Notes: a model not told the origin generated them from the sequence alone. A stretch of 64,000 bases of DNA from Marinimicrobium sp. C6131 (GCF_026153455.1 NZ_CP110629.1:558001-622000); one strand, 5' to 3'. Counted from the first letter of the stretch, positions 51,455 through 61,798 are shown. A program made the numbers and translations.

Positions 51455-54160
51455 ATGAACCGACGAGAGTTTCTTAAAAGAGGCGGTGTGGCCGCTTCTC
51501 TCCCCCTGACCTTGCAGGCCCTGTCCAGCGGTTGTGCCACCTCCGGTTCTTCCTCGGTTCCGACGCGCCAGGCGGGTCGTTTGAGCTGGCTTGAGGGTGA
51601 CGAACCGGCGGTCAACGCCGGTACCACCTGGGGACAGCCCTGGGCCGTGGGTGAGCTCTCCGTCAACGACGCGCTCCGTCTGAACACAGAAGACGGACGC
51701 CGGGTGCCCCTGCAGAGTTGGCCAACCGCATACTGGCCGGATGGCAGCATCAAGTGGACCGCCCACGCCGTGCCGGCGGGCGTCACACTCGGAAAACAGT
51801 TCCAGGTGACCAAAGGTCGTAACGCCGCTCCCGAGCGTCCTGTACGTGTGACATCCGGCGCAGGCGCCATTGAGGTCGATACCGGTCGGGTCAAGGTCTC
51901 GGTGCCCACCTCGGGGGATTTTCTGATTGGCTCGATGGCTCGCGGTGATGCCTTGGTCGCCCGTAACGCTCGCCTGGTGGGGCTCGTTCAGGATCAGGTG
52001 GACCCGAGTGAGTCCGTCTCCCGGGTGGAGGCCTTCCAGTCCCGAACGGATCGGGTCACGGTCGAACAGGAAGGCCCGGTGCGTGCGGTTGTCAAAATCG
52101 AGGGCAAGCACAAGGCGGAGTCCGGAAAAGAATGGTTGCCCTTCACGGTCAGACTCTACTTTTACAGTGACGCCGAGTCCCTTCGAATCAGTCATACCTT
52201 CATCTATGACCTGGATGACCAGAAAGATTTTATTCGCGGTCTGGGTTTACGCTTTGACGTGCTCCAGCGCGACGAAGTGTATGACCGTCATGTCCGCTTT
52301 GTGGGCGAGAATGACGGCCTCTGGGCCGAGTCGCCCAAAGGCATTACCGGGCTTCGTCAGGACCCGGGCAAAGCCGTACGGGAGGCACAGCTTGCCGGGC
52401 GCAAAACGCCGCCCTTGAGTGAATGGAACCCGAGGGTCAGTGGCCTGCTGCACTATGTGCCGGTCTGGAATGATTTCACGCTGTCCCAACTGAATGCCAA
52501 CGGTTTCACCATCAAAAAGCGCACCCAGAGCGGTCATGCCTGGATCAACGCCGATCAGGGCCGCCGTGCCAGCGGTGTGGCGTATGTAGGCGGAGCCTCC
52601 GGCGGCGTACTGTTCGGGATGCGGGATTTCTGGCAACTGCACCCGGTTCAGGTGGATATTCGCAACGCCGGTCGCGACGTGGCGGAAGCTACGCTCTGGT
52701 TCTGGTCGCCCGAAGCGCCACCCATGGACGTGCGTTTTTACCACGACGGCATGGGGCAGGAGACCTACGAGCAGCAGTTGGATGCGCTTAAAATCACCTA
52801 CGAAGATTACGAGCCCGGATTTGATACCGCCTACGGTGTGGCGCGGACCACGGACTTTGTCCTGTGTGTGCTGTCCTCGACGCCGTCGCGCACGGAGACC
52901 GTGAACTGGGCGAAGGAAATCAGCAAACCCGCGCAGGTGGTTGCCGCCCCTGAGGACTATCTGCAATCCGGTGTCTTTGGTGCCCTCTGGAGCCTGCCGG
53001 ATCGCTCCACGACCCGGAAAAAACAGATCGAAGACCGCCTGGCCTGGCAGGTTGAGCATTACTGTCGGCAGGTGGATCAGCACCACTGGTACGGTTTCTG
53101 GGATTACGGCGATGTGATGCACACTTACGATGTCGACCGCCATGTGTGGCGCTACGACATCGGTGGATACGCCTGGGACAATTCCGAGCTTTCACCGGAT
53201 TTGTGGCTGTGGTACTCCTTCCTGCGCAGCGGCGATCCCGACACCTTCCGGTTGGCCGAAGCGATGACCCGGCATACCCGGGATGTCGACATCTATCACC
53301 TCGGACAATATAGAGGGCTGGGCACTCGACACAACGTCCAGCACTGGGGCTGTAGCGCCAAGCAACTTCGCGTCAGTACCGCCGCCTACCGACGATTCCA
53401 CTATTTCCTCACCGGGGATGACCGGACGGCGGATGTACTCGATGAAGTGATTGATGCCGGGGAAGCCTTGCGCCGCGTCGATCCCACCAGAAAGCTCCCG
53501 AATCGCGAGCCGGTGCCGGGCCCGGATCGATTGCAGGTGGGCACCGACTGGGGTTCGGTCGCGGCCAACTGGCTCACCGCCTGGGAAAGGACCGGTGATG
53601 ACCAGTACCGGGATCGACTGGTAAGCGCCATGCGCACGATCGGCGGTCATCCCGACGGCTTCTTTGCGGGTACCTATGGCTTTGATGCCGACACGAAAGA
53701 ACTCCTGGCGCCTCCGGAAGGTGACATTGAAGGTTCACATCTGAGTTCTGTATTCGGGCTGGTGGAAATCAATGCCGAGCTGATTCAACTGCTCGATGTG
53801 CCCGAGTACAAGGCGGCCTGGTTGCGCTACTGCCGCCTGTACAATGCCAGTGATGAGCAGAAGGTGGCGGCGGTAGGGCGTGCCTTTGGCACGCATCTGG
53901 AAGCACCGCATTCGCGCTTGACCGCCTACGCGGCTGCTCAGGAAGGCGACGCCAGGCTGGCGAAACGCGCCTGGCAGGAATTTCAGTTACCGCAAGAATT
54001 TGCTCGCCAGTGGACCGGTGATTTTCAGGCGATTCTGGAGGTGAAACCCCCTCAGGTACTCAACCCGGTGGTGGAAGCGCCCTGGCTATCGACCAATGAT
54101 GCATCGCAATGGGGACTGGCCGCCATCCAGAACCTGGCGCTGATCGCCGACGAGCTATAA
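51455..54160 (+). CDS. Exo-rhamnogalacturonan lyase-family protein (PL26/PcRGLX-like), Tat-exported
   Basis: The 901-residue protein begins with a Tat signal, NRREFLKRGG. A cysteine in SSGCATSG may be lipidated. The body matches the PcRGLX/YetA-like family: an N-terminal barrel-type domain (WPDGSIKWTAHAV, VEQEGPVRAVVKIEG), a catalytic helical barrel (WYGFWDYGDVMHTYD, RHVWRYDIGGYAW, TRHNVQHWG) and a C-terminal part. Fungal members release disaccharides from rhamnogalacturonan-I ends. It is first in a seven-gene rightward run. A same-length paralogue follows at 59092. Confidence 0.88.
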   Translation: MNRREFLKRGGVAASLPLTLQALSSGCATSGSSSVPTRQAGRLSWLEGDEPAVNAGTTWGQPWAVGELSVNDALRLNTEDGRRVPLQSWPTAYWPDGSIKWTAHAVPAGVTLGKQFQVTKGRNAAPERPVRVTSGAGAIEVDTGRVKVSVPTSGDFLIGSMARGDALVARNARLVGLVQDQVDPSESVSRVEAFQSRTDRVTVEQEGPVRAVVKIEGKHKAESGKEWLPFTVRLYFYSDAESLRISHTFIYDLDDQKDFIRGLGLRFDVLQRDEVYDRHVRFVGENDGLWAESPKGITGLRQDPGKAVREAQLAGRKTPPLSEWNPRVSGLLHYVPVWNDFTLSQLNANGFTIKKRTQSGHAWINADQGRRASGVAYVGGASGGVLFGMRDFWQLHPVQVDIRNAGRDVAEATLWFWSPEAPPMDVRFYHDGMGQETYEQQLDALKITYEDYEPGFDTAYGVARTTDFVLCVLSSTPSRTETVNWAKEISKPAQVVAAPEDYLQSGVFGALWSLPDRSTTRKKQIEDRLAWQVEHYCRQVDQHHWYGFWDYGDVMHTYDVDRHVWRYDIGGYAWDNSELSPDLWLWYSFLRSGDPDTFRLAEAMTRHTRDVDIYHLGQYRGLGTRHNVQHWGCSAKQLRVSTAAYRRFHYFLTGDDRTADVLDEVIDAGEALRRVDPTRKLPNREPVPGPDRLQVGTDWGSVAANWLTAWERTGDDQYRDRLVSAMRTIGGHPDGFFAGTYGFDADTKELLAPPEGDIEGSHLSSVFGLVEINAELIQLLDVPEYKAAWLRYCRLYNASDEQKVAAVGRAFGTHLEAPHSRLTAYAAAQEGDARLAKRAWQEFQLPQEFARQWTGDFQAILEVKPPQVLNPVVEAPWLSTNDASQWGLAAIQNLALIADEL

Positions 54161-54207
54161 TACCGGATACGTTTTGTTTGATTCATACGCTAGAGGTTTT
54201 AAGAAGT

Positions 54208-55314
54208 ATGCCAACTGTTGCACATAACATCGAATACGCCCAGGTCCGGAACACCATCGATAAGCTGATCGATAATCTGGTCAACATCAAAGATGAAACC
54301 GGTGAGTTCCTGCTCAAGCTCGACGATGGCCGGGTGATTGATACCAAGGGCTGGGCCGGCTGGGAGTGGACCCACGGCATTGGCCTCTACGGCTTGATGA
54401 AGTACTGGGACATTACCGGCGACGAAAAGCCCAGAAAGATCATTGAAGACTGGTTTAGCGACCGGCTCAAGGAAGGTACGCCCACCAAGAACGTGAACAC
54501 CATGTCCCCGTTCCTGACCCTCGCCTATATGCATGAACGCACCGGAGAGCGCAGCCATCTTCCGTACCTGGATGTCTGGGCGGAGTGGGTCATGCGGGAT
54601 ATGCCCCGGACCCGGGAAAATGGTCTTCAGCATATTGTCTACAACTCGGTGAACGATCAGCAGTTGTGGGACGATACGTTGATGATGAGTGTCATGCCGC
54701 TGGCCAAAATCGGATTGTTGCTGGATCGTCCCCACTATGTGGAAGAAGCCAAGCGGCAATTCATGTTGCACGTTAAATACCTGGCGGATCGCAAGACCGG
54801 CCTCTGGTTCCACGGCTGGACCTTTGACGGCAACCACAACTTTGCCAATGCCCTGTGGGCACGTGGCAACAGTTGGGTCACCATTTCCATTCCCGAGTTT
54901 ATTGAACTACTCGACCTGCCGAAGACCGACGGTCTGCGCCTATTCCTGGAGGAAACCCTGGAAGCCCAGGTCAAAGCGCTGGAGGAAACCCAGCACAAAG
55001 ACGGCCTGTGGCACACCCTGTTGGATGATCCCGACTCCTACCTCGAAGCCTCGGCCGCCGCCGGGTTTGCCTACGGCATTCTGAAAGGCATTCGCAAAGG
55101 CTATCTCGACAAAAAATACGAAGCGGTTGGCCTCAAAGCGGTCAAAGCCGTGCTGGATAATATCAGTGCGGACGGCGAGCTCCAGCAGGTGTCGTTCGGC
55201 ACGCCGGTTTTTGATGACCTGCAGGGTTACCGGGATATCCCGCTTACCTCCATGCCCTATGGTCAGTCCATGGCCATCCTGCTGTTGGTCGAATACATGA
55301 ACTATTACATCTGA
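54208..55314 (+). CDS. GH105 unsaturated rhamnogalacturonyl hydrolase
   Basis: The 368-residue (alpha/alpha)6-barrel hydrolase removes the unsaturated galacturonyl residue left by rhamnogalacturonan lyases, using a hydration mechanism in the YteR/YesR family. The likely catalytic Asp is in LWDDTLMM, and WAGWEWTHGIG, LWFHGWTFDG and ARGNSWVTI line the pocket. There is no signal peptide, so it acts in the cytoplasm on imported oligosaccharides. The ATG at 54208 is used; the open frame extends 33 codons upstream into the PL26 gene. rhaM follows. Confidence 0.93.
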   Translation: MPTVAHNIEYAQVRNTIDKLIDNLVNIKDETGEFLLKLDDGRVIDTKGWAGWEWTHGIGLYGLMKYWDITGDEKPRKIIEDWFSDRLKEGTPTKNVNTMSPFLTLAYMHERTGERSHLPYLDVWAEWVMRDMPRTRENGLQHIVYNSVNDQQLWDDTLMMSVMPLAKIGLLLDRPHYVEEAKRQFMLHVKYLADRKTGLWFHGWTFDGNHNFANALWARGNSWVTISIPEFIELLDLPKTDGLRLFLEETLEAQVKALEETQHKDGLWHTLLDDPDSYLEASAAAGFAYGILKGIRKGYLDKKYEAVGLKAVKAVLDNISADGELQQVSFGTPVFDDLQGYRDIPLTSMPYGQSMAILLLVEYMNYYI

Positions 55315-55378
55315 TTGTCCCTCGCTCTGCCTGCCTCCGTCGGAGGTAGGCCGAGTGCCATTCTGGAGTCACTCGACC

Positions 55379-55693
55379 ATGGAAAAAATAGCCTTCGTCA
55401 TGCAGCTGAAGCCGGGCTGCGAGCAGGAGTATGAGAAGCGTCACGACGAAATCTGGCCCAAGCTGGTGGCTCAGCTCAAGGCCGCCGGTGTTTCGGATTA
55501 CTCCATCTTTCTGCACCCGGAGACGCTGCAGTTGTTTGGAGTACTCAAGCGCACGGATGATCATGGTATGAACGAGTTGCCCCACACCGACATCATGAAG
55601 CAGTGGTGGGCTTACATGGCAGATATCATGGATACCGAAGCCGACAACAGCCCGGTATCTACGCCACTCAAGAACGTCTTCCACCTGGAATAG
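55379..55693 (+). CDS. rhaM: L-rhamnose mutarotase
   Basis: The 104-residue protein starts MEKIAFVMQLKPGCEQEYEKRHD and includes YSIFLHPETLQLFGVLK and WWAYMADIMDT. These are the conserved stretches of RhaM (YiiL), which interconverts the alpha and beta forms of L-rhamnose. Rhamnose isomerase uses one anomer, so this step speeds catabolism. The start at 55379 fits the family; the open frame is eight codons longer. It is separated from the other rha genes by about 14 kb but lies in the enzyme operon. Confidence 0.95.
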   Translation: MEKIAFVMQLKPGCEQEYEKRHDEIWPKLVAQLKAAGVSDYSIFLHPETLQLFGVLKRTDDHGMNELPHTDIMKQWWAYMADIMDTEADNSPVSTPLKNVFHLE

Positions 55694-55703
55694 CGAGGCC
55701 TCT

Positions 55704-56483
55704 ATGAGCAACAGACCACGGTCTTTATGGGTGACACTGCTACTGGCGTGCGTGGTGGCAGGCTGTTCCATGGTGTCGTCCGAGCGCAAGGCCAATCCCA
55801 CGGCGGATTCTCTGACCGAGCCGGGTCCATTGCTTTACGAGGTCAGCTTCGGCGATTCCGAGTCGGTGGCCGACTGGGTAATGGAAGGCCCGGGTGAAAT
55901 CGCCTTCGTGGACGGATGGATGGAAATGCACAGCCCGGGCGAGCAGGGCCATCACGTATTCTGGTGTCCCGAGGATTTCCCGGAAAGCTTTATCGCCCGC
56001 TGGGATGCACAGAACCTGGATGACGAAGCGGGACTGGTGATCGTCTTTTTTGCCGCACGCGGTGTCGATGGCCAGGACATCTTTTCACCCGAGTTACCGG
56101 AAAGGGATGGCACCTTTACCCAGTACACCGAAGGCGAGATCAAAAGCTACCACATCTCCTACTATGCCAACGCCGCCCATAACCCGGGCCGGGGCCATGC
56201 CAACTTGCGCAAGAACAATACCTTCAGCCTGTTGCAGAAAGGGGAGGTCGGCATTCCGACCGAATCCATGCAAGAGCATGAAATCACCCTGGTGAAAGAG
56301 GGCGAGCGAATTCGACTGTACATCGACGATCGAAAGGTGATCGACTATACGGATAATGCCCCGGTGGTCGACGGTGTCGATACGGGCGGCGCCCTGGGAG
56401 GTGGGAAAATCGGCTTCCGACAGATGAAATGGACTCAGTTCCGCTATAAAAACTTCCGCGTTTACGAATTGCCCCAGCAATAA
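55704..56483 (+). CDS. DUF1961 (YesU-like) lipoprotein
   Basis: The 259-residue protein has a lipobox VAGC (Cys21). A concanavalin-like beta-sandwich of the DUF1961/YesU family follows, with HVFWCPEDFPESFIARWD, YHISYYANAAHNPGRGHANL and KIGFRQMKWTQFRYKNFRVY. In Bacillus subtilis yesU lies in the rhamnogalacturonan cluster, which agrees with its place here. No activity is established; binding or cleavage of a side chain is possible. It starts 10 bases behind rhaM. Confidence 0.85.
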   Translation: MSNRPRSLWVTLLLACVVAGCSMVSSERKANPTADSLTEPGPLLYEVSFGDSESVADWVMEGPGEIAFVDGWMEMHSPGEQGHHVFWCPEDFPESFIARWDAQNLDDEAGLVIVFFAARGVDGQDIFSPELPERDGTFTQYTEGEIKSYHISYYANAAHNPGRGHANLRKNNTFSLLQKGEVGIPTESMQEHEITLVKEGERIRLYIDDRKVIDYTDNAPVVDGVDTGGALGGGKIGFRQMKWTQFRYKNFRVYELPQQ

Positions 56484-56536
56484 TGGGGCAAAGCACACCC
56501 CTCGATATAACCAGCGATAATTGACGAGGAAACCCC

Positions 56537-59029
56537 ATGAAGTACTGCTTACTGGCACTCCTGTGTCTGGCGGCCTTTGTACAGGCGACTGAGTCGCCCG
56601 AATCTTCCGCAGCTCGGGACGCACTGGGCCCGGGTAAGGTTCAATCGTCGCCCGTCAGGGAGGGCAACAGGGTGCTCATCTCCGCCGAGCATGCGGATGT
56701 TCAGATCGAGTTCTGTACCGCCTCCATGGTGCGTGTGCGCAGCAGCTGGGATCGGGAGTTTGACGAGAACGCGGCGCTCGGACTGATGGTCACCAGGCAG
56801 GATTGGCCGCCCGTCGTAATCAATACCGCGGAGGAAACTGATTTCTACGAGCTGGAATCAGAGCAGTTGCTCGTCCGTGTGTATAAGTCGCCATTGCGAC
56901 TGGAGTTCTATGCTTCTGACGGAACCCTGTTGTCCACCGAGCGGATTGAAGCAGGGGGTATGGTTCAGAAAACGGCGGGCGTTTCGGTTCATAAAAAGCT
57001 GCAAGACAATGAGCAGGTGTTCGGCTTTGGCCAGCGGATGGACTTTATCAACCAGCGGGGCAAACAACTGGAGCTGACCGTCGGGCGTGGTATGGGTCGC
57101 CCCCATATCATCGGGGCCTACAATATTCTGGAAGCCAACTACAGCCCGGTGCCGTTTTTCATGAGTACGCGGGGCTACGGCATTTTCCTTCACACGCCCT
57201 ACACCTCCCACTGGGATATGGGGCACTCCACGCCGGGTGTTTACTCATTTGAAGCAGAAGGCGGGGAGCTGGATTACTACTTCATGGCAGGTGCTGATTT
57301 TCCCTCCCTGCTGAATCAATACACCGCTGTGACCGGCAAGTCACCGCTGCTACCCAAACCGGCTCATGGTCTCCACGTCGGGACCTACAGTGGCGGCACC
57401 TGGGGCTACGAGAAGCACACCTCCACCGACTACGTGGTCAAACTGGGGCGGACATTCCGTGAAAAGGAAATCCCGGTGGATATCATTCATCTGGATTCCA
57501 CCTGGCGGATGTTCGGTGAGCAGGGCGGCAGTGGGGCCACCACCTTTGAATGGCGTGAAACCTTTGATGACCCGGAGACCATGTTCGATCAGCTCTACGA
57601 CATGGGTTACAGCATGGTGGGCGTTCACGTCCGGCCACGCTATGACAATGGCAGACAGTACAAGCTGCTGGATCAGGCACGGGATGCGGGTATGGTCTAT
57701 CCCGAGCCCAATAATAGCGGCGAGTTCGTCAACTTCTTTGACCCGAAGGCGGTGGACTGGTGGTGGGAGCACGGCGCCATGAAGGTGGCCTCCCAGGGGG
57801 CCATGTTCTTCAAGACCGATGAAGGCAGCGCCTTTGGACGCAAGGCAAATGAGAGTGACAAGACCGGACCGACCGGGCCGGAAGCCGAGCGTTTGCACAA
57901 TCTCTTTCCATTGGCCTATGCCAAGGCGCCGTTTGAGAAATTCAGTGAACACAATCAGATGCGCGGTTTCAACCTGACGCGGGAAGGCTACGCCGGTATT
58001 CAACGCTACCCCTATCTCTGGGCGGGCGACTGGCCGAGCGAGTGGCAGTACTTCAAGCCGGTCATTCGCGCCGGGCTCAATATGGGCCTGTCCGGGGTTG
58101 GCTACTGGTCGCACAATATGGGCGGGTTCGAGCACGACCCGGATCCCGAGCTCTATATCCGCTGGACCCAGTTTGGGCTCTTCAGCCCCATCGCGCATCT
58201 GTTCGGAATGGATCACCCCGGTTACAAGGAGCCCTGGCGTTATGGGGAAGAGGCTGAGCGGATTTTCAAGCAGTACGATCGCATGCGTTACCGGTTTATT
58301 CCCTATATCTACAGCGAAGCCTACCAGATGCACCGGACCGGTATGCCCATGATGCGGGCGTTGGTACTGGAGCACCAGGAGGATGAGAATACCCACGACA
58401 TTGATGACCAGTATCTGTTTGGCCGCAATCTGCTGATTGCCCCGGTGACCACCAAGGGCGCGCAAACGCGGGTGGTCTATCTACCCGAAGGTACCTGGTA
58501 TGACTACTGGAGTGGTGAGCCCTATGAGGGCAAGCGCTATCACAACATTGTCACCCCGCTGGACCAGTTGCCCATCTTCGTCAAAGCCGGTGGCATTCTT
58601 CCTCAACAGAGAGTGATGAATCTGGGCCGGGAAACGGCGGATACCCTTACTCTGGAAATATTTCCCGGTGGCGAGTCCTCGTACCCGATTTACGATGATG
58701 ATGGTAAAACCAAGGCGTACCTGTCGGGTGACTACGCGATCACCGACGTCACCGTCAACGCCGAGCCGGATCGAACCCTGATTCGTATTGAGGCCCCTCG
58801 TGGCGACTATGACTTGGCCGAACGTTCCTACACACTGAAAATTCGCCGTGACGGCCCTCCGGAATCCGTTGAAGAGGCGTCCAGTACGCTCCGTGCCTTT
58901 GGCTCCTCCGTTGAGTACGAGACAAGTCAGCCTCAAGCCGGTTGGTACTTCGATGATGAATCGGGCGCACTGTACGTGAGGTTGGCCGGAAGCAGCCTGA
59001 GCGACATTTCCGTGGCAATCAATCAGTAG
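56537..59029 (+). CDS. GH31-family glycosidase, exported
   Basis: The 830-residue enzyme has a Sec signal peptide (1-17, ending VQA) and the GH31 layout of N-terminal beta-sandwich, barrel and C-terminal beta domains. The nucleophile is Asp428 (FFKTDEGS) and the acid/base is Asp498 (WAGDWPSEW). Family members are alpha-glucosidases, alpha-xylosidases, alpha-galactosidases or transferases. The rhamnogalacturonan context suggests action on a side chain such as an alpha-galactosyl or xylosyl unit, but the specificity cannot be read off. Confidence 0.93.
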   Translation: MKYCLLALLCLAAFVQATESPESSAARDALGPGKVQSSPVREGNRVLISAEHADVQIEFCTASMVRVRSSWDREFDENAALGLMVTRQDWPPVVINTAEETDFYELESEQLLVRVYKSPLRLEFYASDGTLLSTERIEAGGMVQKTAGVSVHKKLQDNEQVFGFGQRMDFINQRGKQLELTVGRGMGRPHIIGAYNILEANYSPVPFFMSTRGYGIFLHTPYTSHWDMGHSTPGVYSFEAEGGELDYYFMAGADFPSLLNQYTAVTGKSPLLPKPAHGLHVGTYSGGTWGYEKHTSTDYVVKLGRTFREKEIPVDIIHLDSTWRMFGEQGGSGATTFEWRETFDDPETMFDQLYDMGYSMVGVHVRPRYDNGRQYKLLDQARDAGMVYPEPNNSGEFVNFFDPKAVDWWWEHGAMKVASQGAMFFKTDEGSAFGRKANESDKTGPTGPEAERLHNLFPLAYAKAPFEKFSEHNQMRGFNLTREGYAGIQRYPYLWAGDWPSEWQYFKPVIRAGLNMGLSGVGYWSHNMGGFEHDPDPELYIRWTQFGLFSPIAHLFGMDHPGYKEPWRYGEEAERIFKQYDRMRYRFIPYIYSEAYQMHRTGMPMMRALVLEHQEDENTHDIDDQYLFGRNLLIAPVTTKGAQTRVVYLPEGTWYDYWSGEPYEGKRYHNIVTPLDQLPIFVKAGGILPQQRVMNLGRETADTLTLEIFPGGESSYPIYDDDGKTKAYLSGDYAITDVTVNAEPDRTLIRIEAPRGDYDLAERSYTLKIRRDGPPESVEEASSTLRAFGSSVEYETSQPQAGWYFDDESGALYVRLAGSSLSDISVAINQ

Positions 59030-59091
59030 TTGTCGTTAGCGAATGCACACAAAACCCGTGAGAGAACACCAATAACAGGATCCCTGAGACC

Positions 59092-61797
59092 ATGAAACAT
59101 TCCCGATTATTTCCCCTGCTGGCCGCCGCACTGTTGTCATCGGCCTGCTCCGCTCAGGCCGAGCCGGAGGTGCAGGTGCAGTGGCTGAACGACAGTACGG
59201 ACCGCGACGCGGTAGGCGCGACCTGGGGGACGCCCTGGCCGCAGGGCGAGGTGGACGCCGCCAGCGGATTCACCCTTGAATCCGAATCCGGAACGTCGTT
59301 GCCCGTGCAGAGTTGGCCATTGGCCTATTGGCCCGATGGTTCCCTGAAATGGACCGGGCATGCGATTGCACCGCTTGAGTTGAATGTCGGCGCGCTGACG
59401 TTGAGGCCCGGTGAAGCGGCCAGGTCCGAACAATCGTTGCGGATCGTAGAGAACAACCGCTCCATCCGTGTCGACACCGGTGTAATTCAGGCCGTGATTG
59501 CCAAATCCGGTGATCGCCCGATTCAGTCCATTACCCGCGGAAACCGGCAGACGCTGAACGATGGTCGTCTTGTCATTCTGTCGCAGAATCAGCCCGAACC
59601 CGACGTGGGGCAACCATTGACGGTGAAGTCCTTCACTGGACAGCTCGACCGGGTGACCCTCGAGCAGGAGGGACCCGTGCGCGCGGTGGTCAAGCTCGAA
59701 GGTCAGCACGTTGGCGAAGACGGACGTGCGTGGATTCCCTTTGTGGTGCGTCTTTATTTCTACGCTGGCGATGATTCGGTGCGCATGGTGCACACCATGA
59801 TTTACGATGGTGATCAGGAGACCGGTTTTATACGTGGGGTGGGCGTCCGTTTTGATGCGCCGCTGGACGGCCCGCTGCATGATCGGCACGTGCGCTTTTC
59901 CGGTGAAGGCGATGGCCTTTTCGGTGAAGCCGTTCGAGGTATCACCGGCCTGCGTCGCGACCCGGGCAAGGCGGTTCGTGAGGCGCAGATTGAAGGGCGT
60001 GCTACGCCGCCCTTGAGTGAATGGGCGAGCAGTGTGTCGGATCGTCTCGAGATGATTCCCGCCTTCGGTGATTACACCCTGTCCCAACTGACCGCCGATT
60101 CGTTTGAAATCCGCAAGCGTACCCAGCCGGGCCTGTCCTGGCTGGACTCCGCGGAAGGCACGCGATCCAGAGGGCTGGGTTATATCGGTAGCCCGAAGGG
60201 CGGCGTGGCGTTTGGTATCCGGGATTTCTGGCAAAGTCATTCGTCTCAGCTCGATATTCGCAACGCGCGTTCGGACGAGGCCGAAGTCACCCTGTGGTTG
60301 TGGGCCCCCGACGGTCGAGCCATGGATATGCGCTTCTATCACGATGGTATGGGGCTGGATACGCACGAGAAGCAGCTCGATGCTTTGAACGTGACCTACG
60401 AGGATTACGAACCGGGCTTTGACCATGCCACCGGCGTGGCCCGCACCAGCGAGTTGCGCCTTTGGGCTTTACCGGCCACACCGGATCGCCATACCATCGT
60501 TGAGATGGCACGAACCCTGGCCGAGCCCCCGCAGATGGTGGCCCGTCCCCAGGACTATGAAGCGGCCGGCGTGTTCGGCGCCGCCCTCTGGGATCTGCCG
60601 GATCGCTCCACCCCCGCCAAAGCCGCGATTGAAGATCAGGTGGATTTTTATCTGGACCACTATCTGACCCAGGTGGAAGAGCACAACTGGTACGGCTTCT
60701 GGGACTACGGCGATGTGATGCATACCTATGATCACGACCGGCATACCTGGCGTTACGACGTGGGCGGTTTTGCCTGGGCCAACTCCGAGCTCTCGCCCGA
60801 CATCTGGCTATGGTATTCCTTTTTGCGCACCGGCCGTGCCGACGTCTTCCAGATGGCCGAGGCGATGACCCGCCACACCGGTGAGGTCGACGTTTACCAT
60901 CTGGGACGGTTTGAGGGGCTCGGCTCCCGCCACAACGTCAAGCACTGGGGCGACAGCGCCAAACAACTGCGCATCAGCACGCCCGCCAACCGCCGCTTCT
61001 ATTACTTCCTGACGGCGGATGAACGTACCGGTGATCTTATGCGCTCTCTGCTCGGGGCTGAACGGCGTCTGCTGGACGTGCCTCCGCTGCGCAAACTCAA
61101 TCGTCCGACGCCCGACTTTTCGGGAAAACCCTATTCCATGATGATGGGCCTGGGGACCGACTGGAGTTCGGTGGCCGCCGCCTGGCTGACCGAGTGGGAG
61201 CGCACCGGCGAGCCGACCTATCGGGACAAATTGGTCACCGCGATGCGCAGCGTCGGCAACTTTGACCACGGATTGCTGGTCGGCAGTGCGGCGTTTGATC
61301 CCGAATCCGGTCAGTTTCACCGGATCGGGGAGGGCGTGTCCGTTTCCCATTTGTCCATGGTGTTCGGCGGTGTCGAAATCAACGCAGAGCTGATTCAACT
61401 GCTCGACGTGCCGGAGTATGAACAGGCGTTTATTCAATATGGGCGCTTTTATAATGCCCCCCGGGACGAGAAGGCCGAGATCATCGGCCAGCCCTATGAG
61501 CGGAATCTGAATCTGGGTCAGGCGCATTCGCGGATGACCGCCTACTCGGCCTGGAAGCTCAATGATGAGGCGCTGGCCGATCGCGCCTGGGCGGAATTCT
61601 TCAGCGGCCGGGCCGGTATCCCGGTGTTCGGATTACCCTATCCGACCAGGACGGTCATGCCACCCGAGGTGCTATCCCCGGTGACCGAAGCACGCGGCGT
61701 CTCCACCAATGCGGTGTCCCAGTTCGGGCTTGCCGCGATTCAGGTGATGGCATTGATTGGAGACGAGGCGCCGGAGCAGGTTCCGGAGCGGGATTAA
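59092..61797 (+). CDS. Exo-rhamnogalacturonan lyase-family protein (PL26/PcRGLX-like), second copy
   Basis: The 901-residue paralogue of the 51455 product has the same length and the same motif series: WPDGSLKWTGHAIAP, WYGFWDYGDVMHTYDHDRHT, SRHNVKHWGDSAKQLR and HLSMVFGGVEINAELIQLLD. Unlike the first copy it has no twin arginine. Its N-terminus is a Sec-type signal that ends either at a Cys (SSAC) or after SAQA. The two enzymes may therefore sit in different places or act on different chain ends. CE12 starts two bases later. Confidence 0.88.
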   Translation: MKHSRLFPLLAAALLSSACSAQAEPEVQVQWLNDSTDRDAVGATWGTPWPQGEVDAASGFTLESESGTSLPVQSWPLAYWPDGSLKWTGHAIAPLELNVGALTLRPGEAARSEQSLRIVENNRSIRVDTGVIQAVIAKSGDRPIQSITRGNRQTLNDGRLVILSQNQPEPDVGQPLTVKSFTGQLDRVTLEQEGPVRAVVKLEGQHVGEDGRAWIPFVVRLYFYAGDDSVRMVHTMIYDGDQETGFIRGVGVRFDAPLDGPLHDRHVRFSGEGDGLFGEAVRGITGLRRDPGKAVREAQIEGRATPPLSEWASSVSDRLEMIPAFGDYTLSQLTADSFEIRKRTQPGLSWLDSAEGTRSRGLGYIGSPKGGVAFGIRDFWQSHSSQLDIRNARSDEAEVTLWLWAPDGRAMDMRFYHDGMGLDTHEKQLDALNVTYEDYEPGFDHATGVARTSELRLWALPATPDRHTIVEMARTLAEPPQMVARPQDYEAAGVFGAALWDLPDRSTPAKAAIEDQVDFYLDHYLTQVEEHNWYGFWDYGDVMHTYDHDRHTWRYDVGGFAWANSELSPDIWLWYSFLRTGRADVFQMAEAMTRHTGEVDVYHLGRFEGLGSRHNVKHWGDSAKQLRISTPANRRFYYFLTADERTGDLMRSLLGAERRLLDVPPLRKLNRPTPDFSGKPYSMMMGLGTDWSSVAAAWLTEWERTGEPTYRDKLVTAMRSVGNFDHGLLVGSAAFDPESGQFHRIGEGVSVSHLSMVFGGVEINAELIQLLDVPEYEQAFIQYGRFYNAPRDEKAEIIGQPYERNLNLGQAHSRMTAYSAWKLNDEALADRAWAEFFSGRAGIPVFGLPYPTRTVMPPEVLSPVTEARGVSTNAVSQFGLAAIQVMALIGDEAPEQVPERD

Positions 61798-61798
61798 T

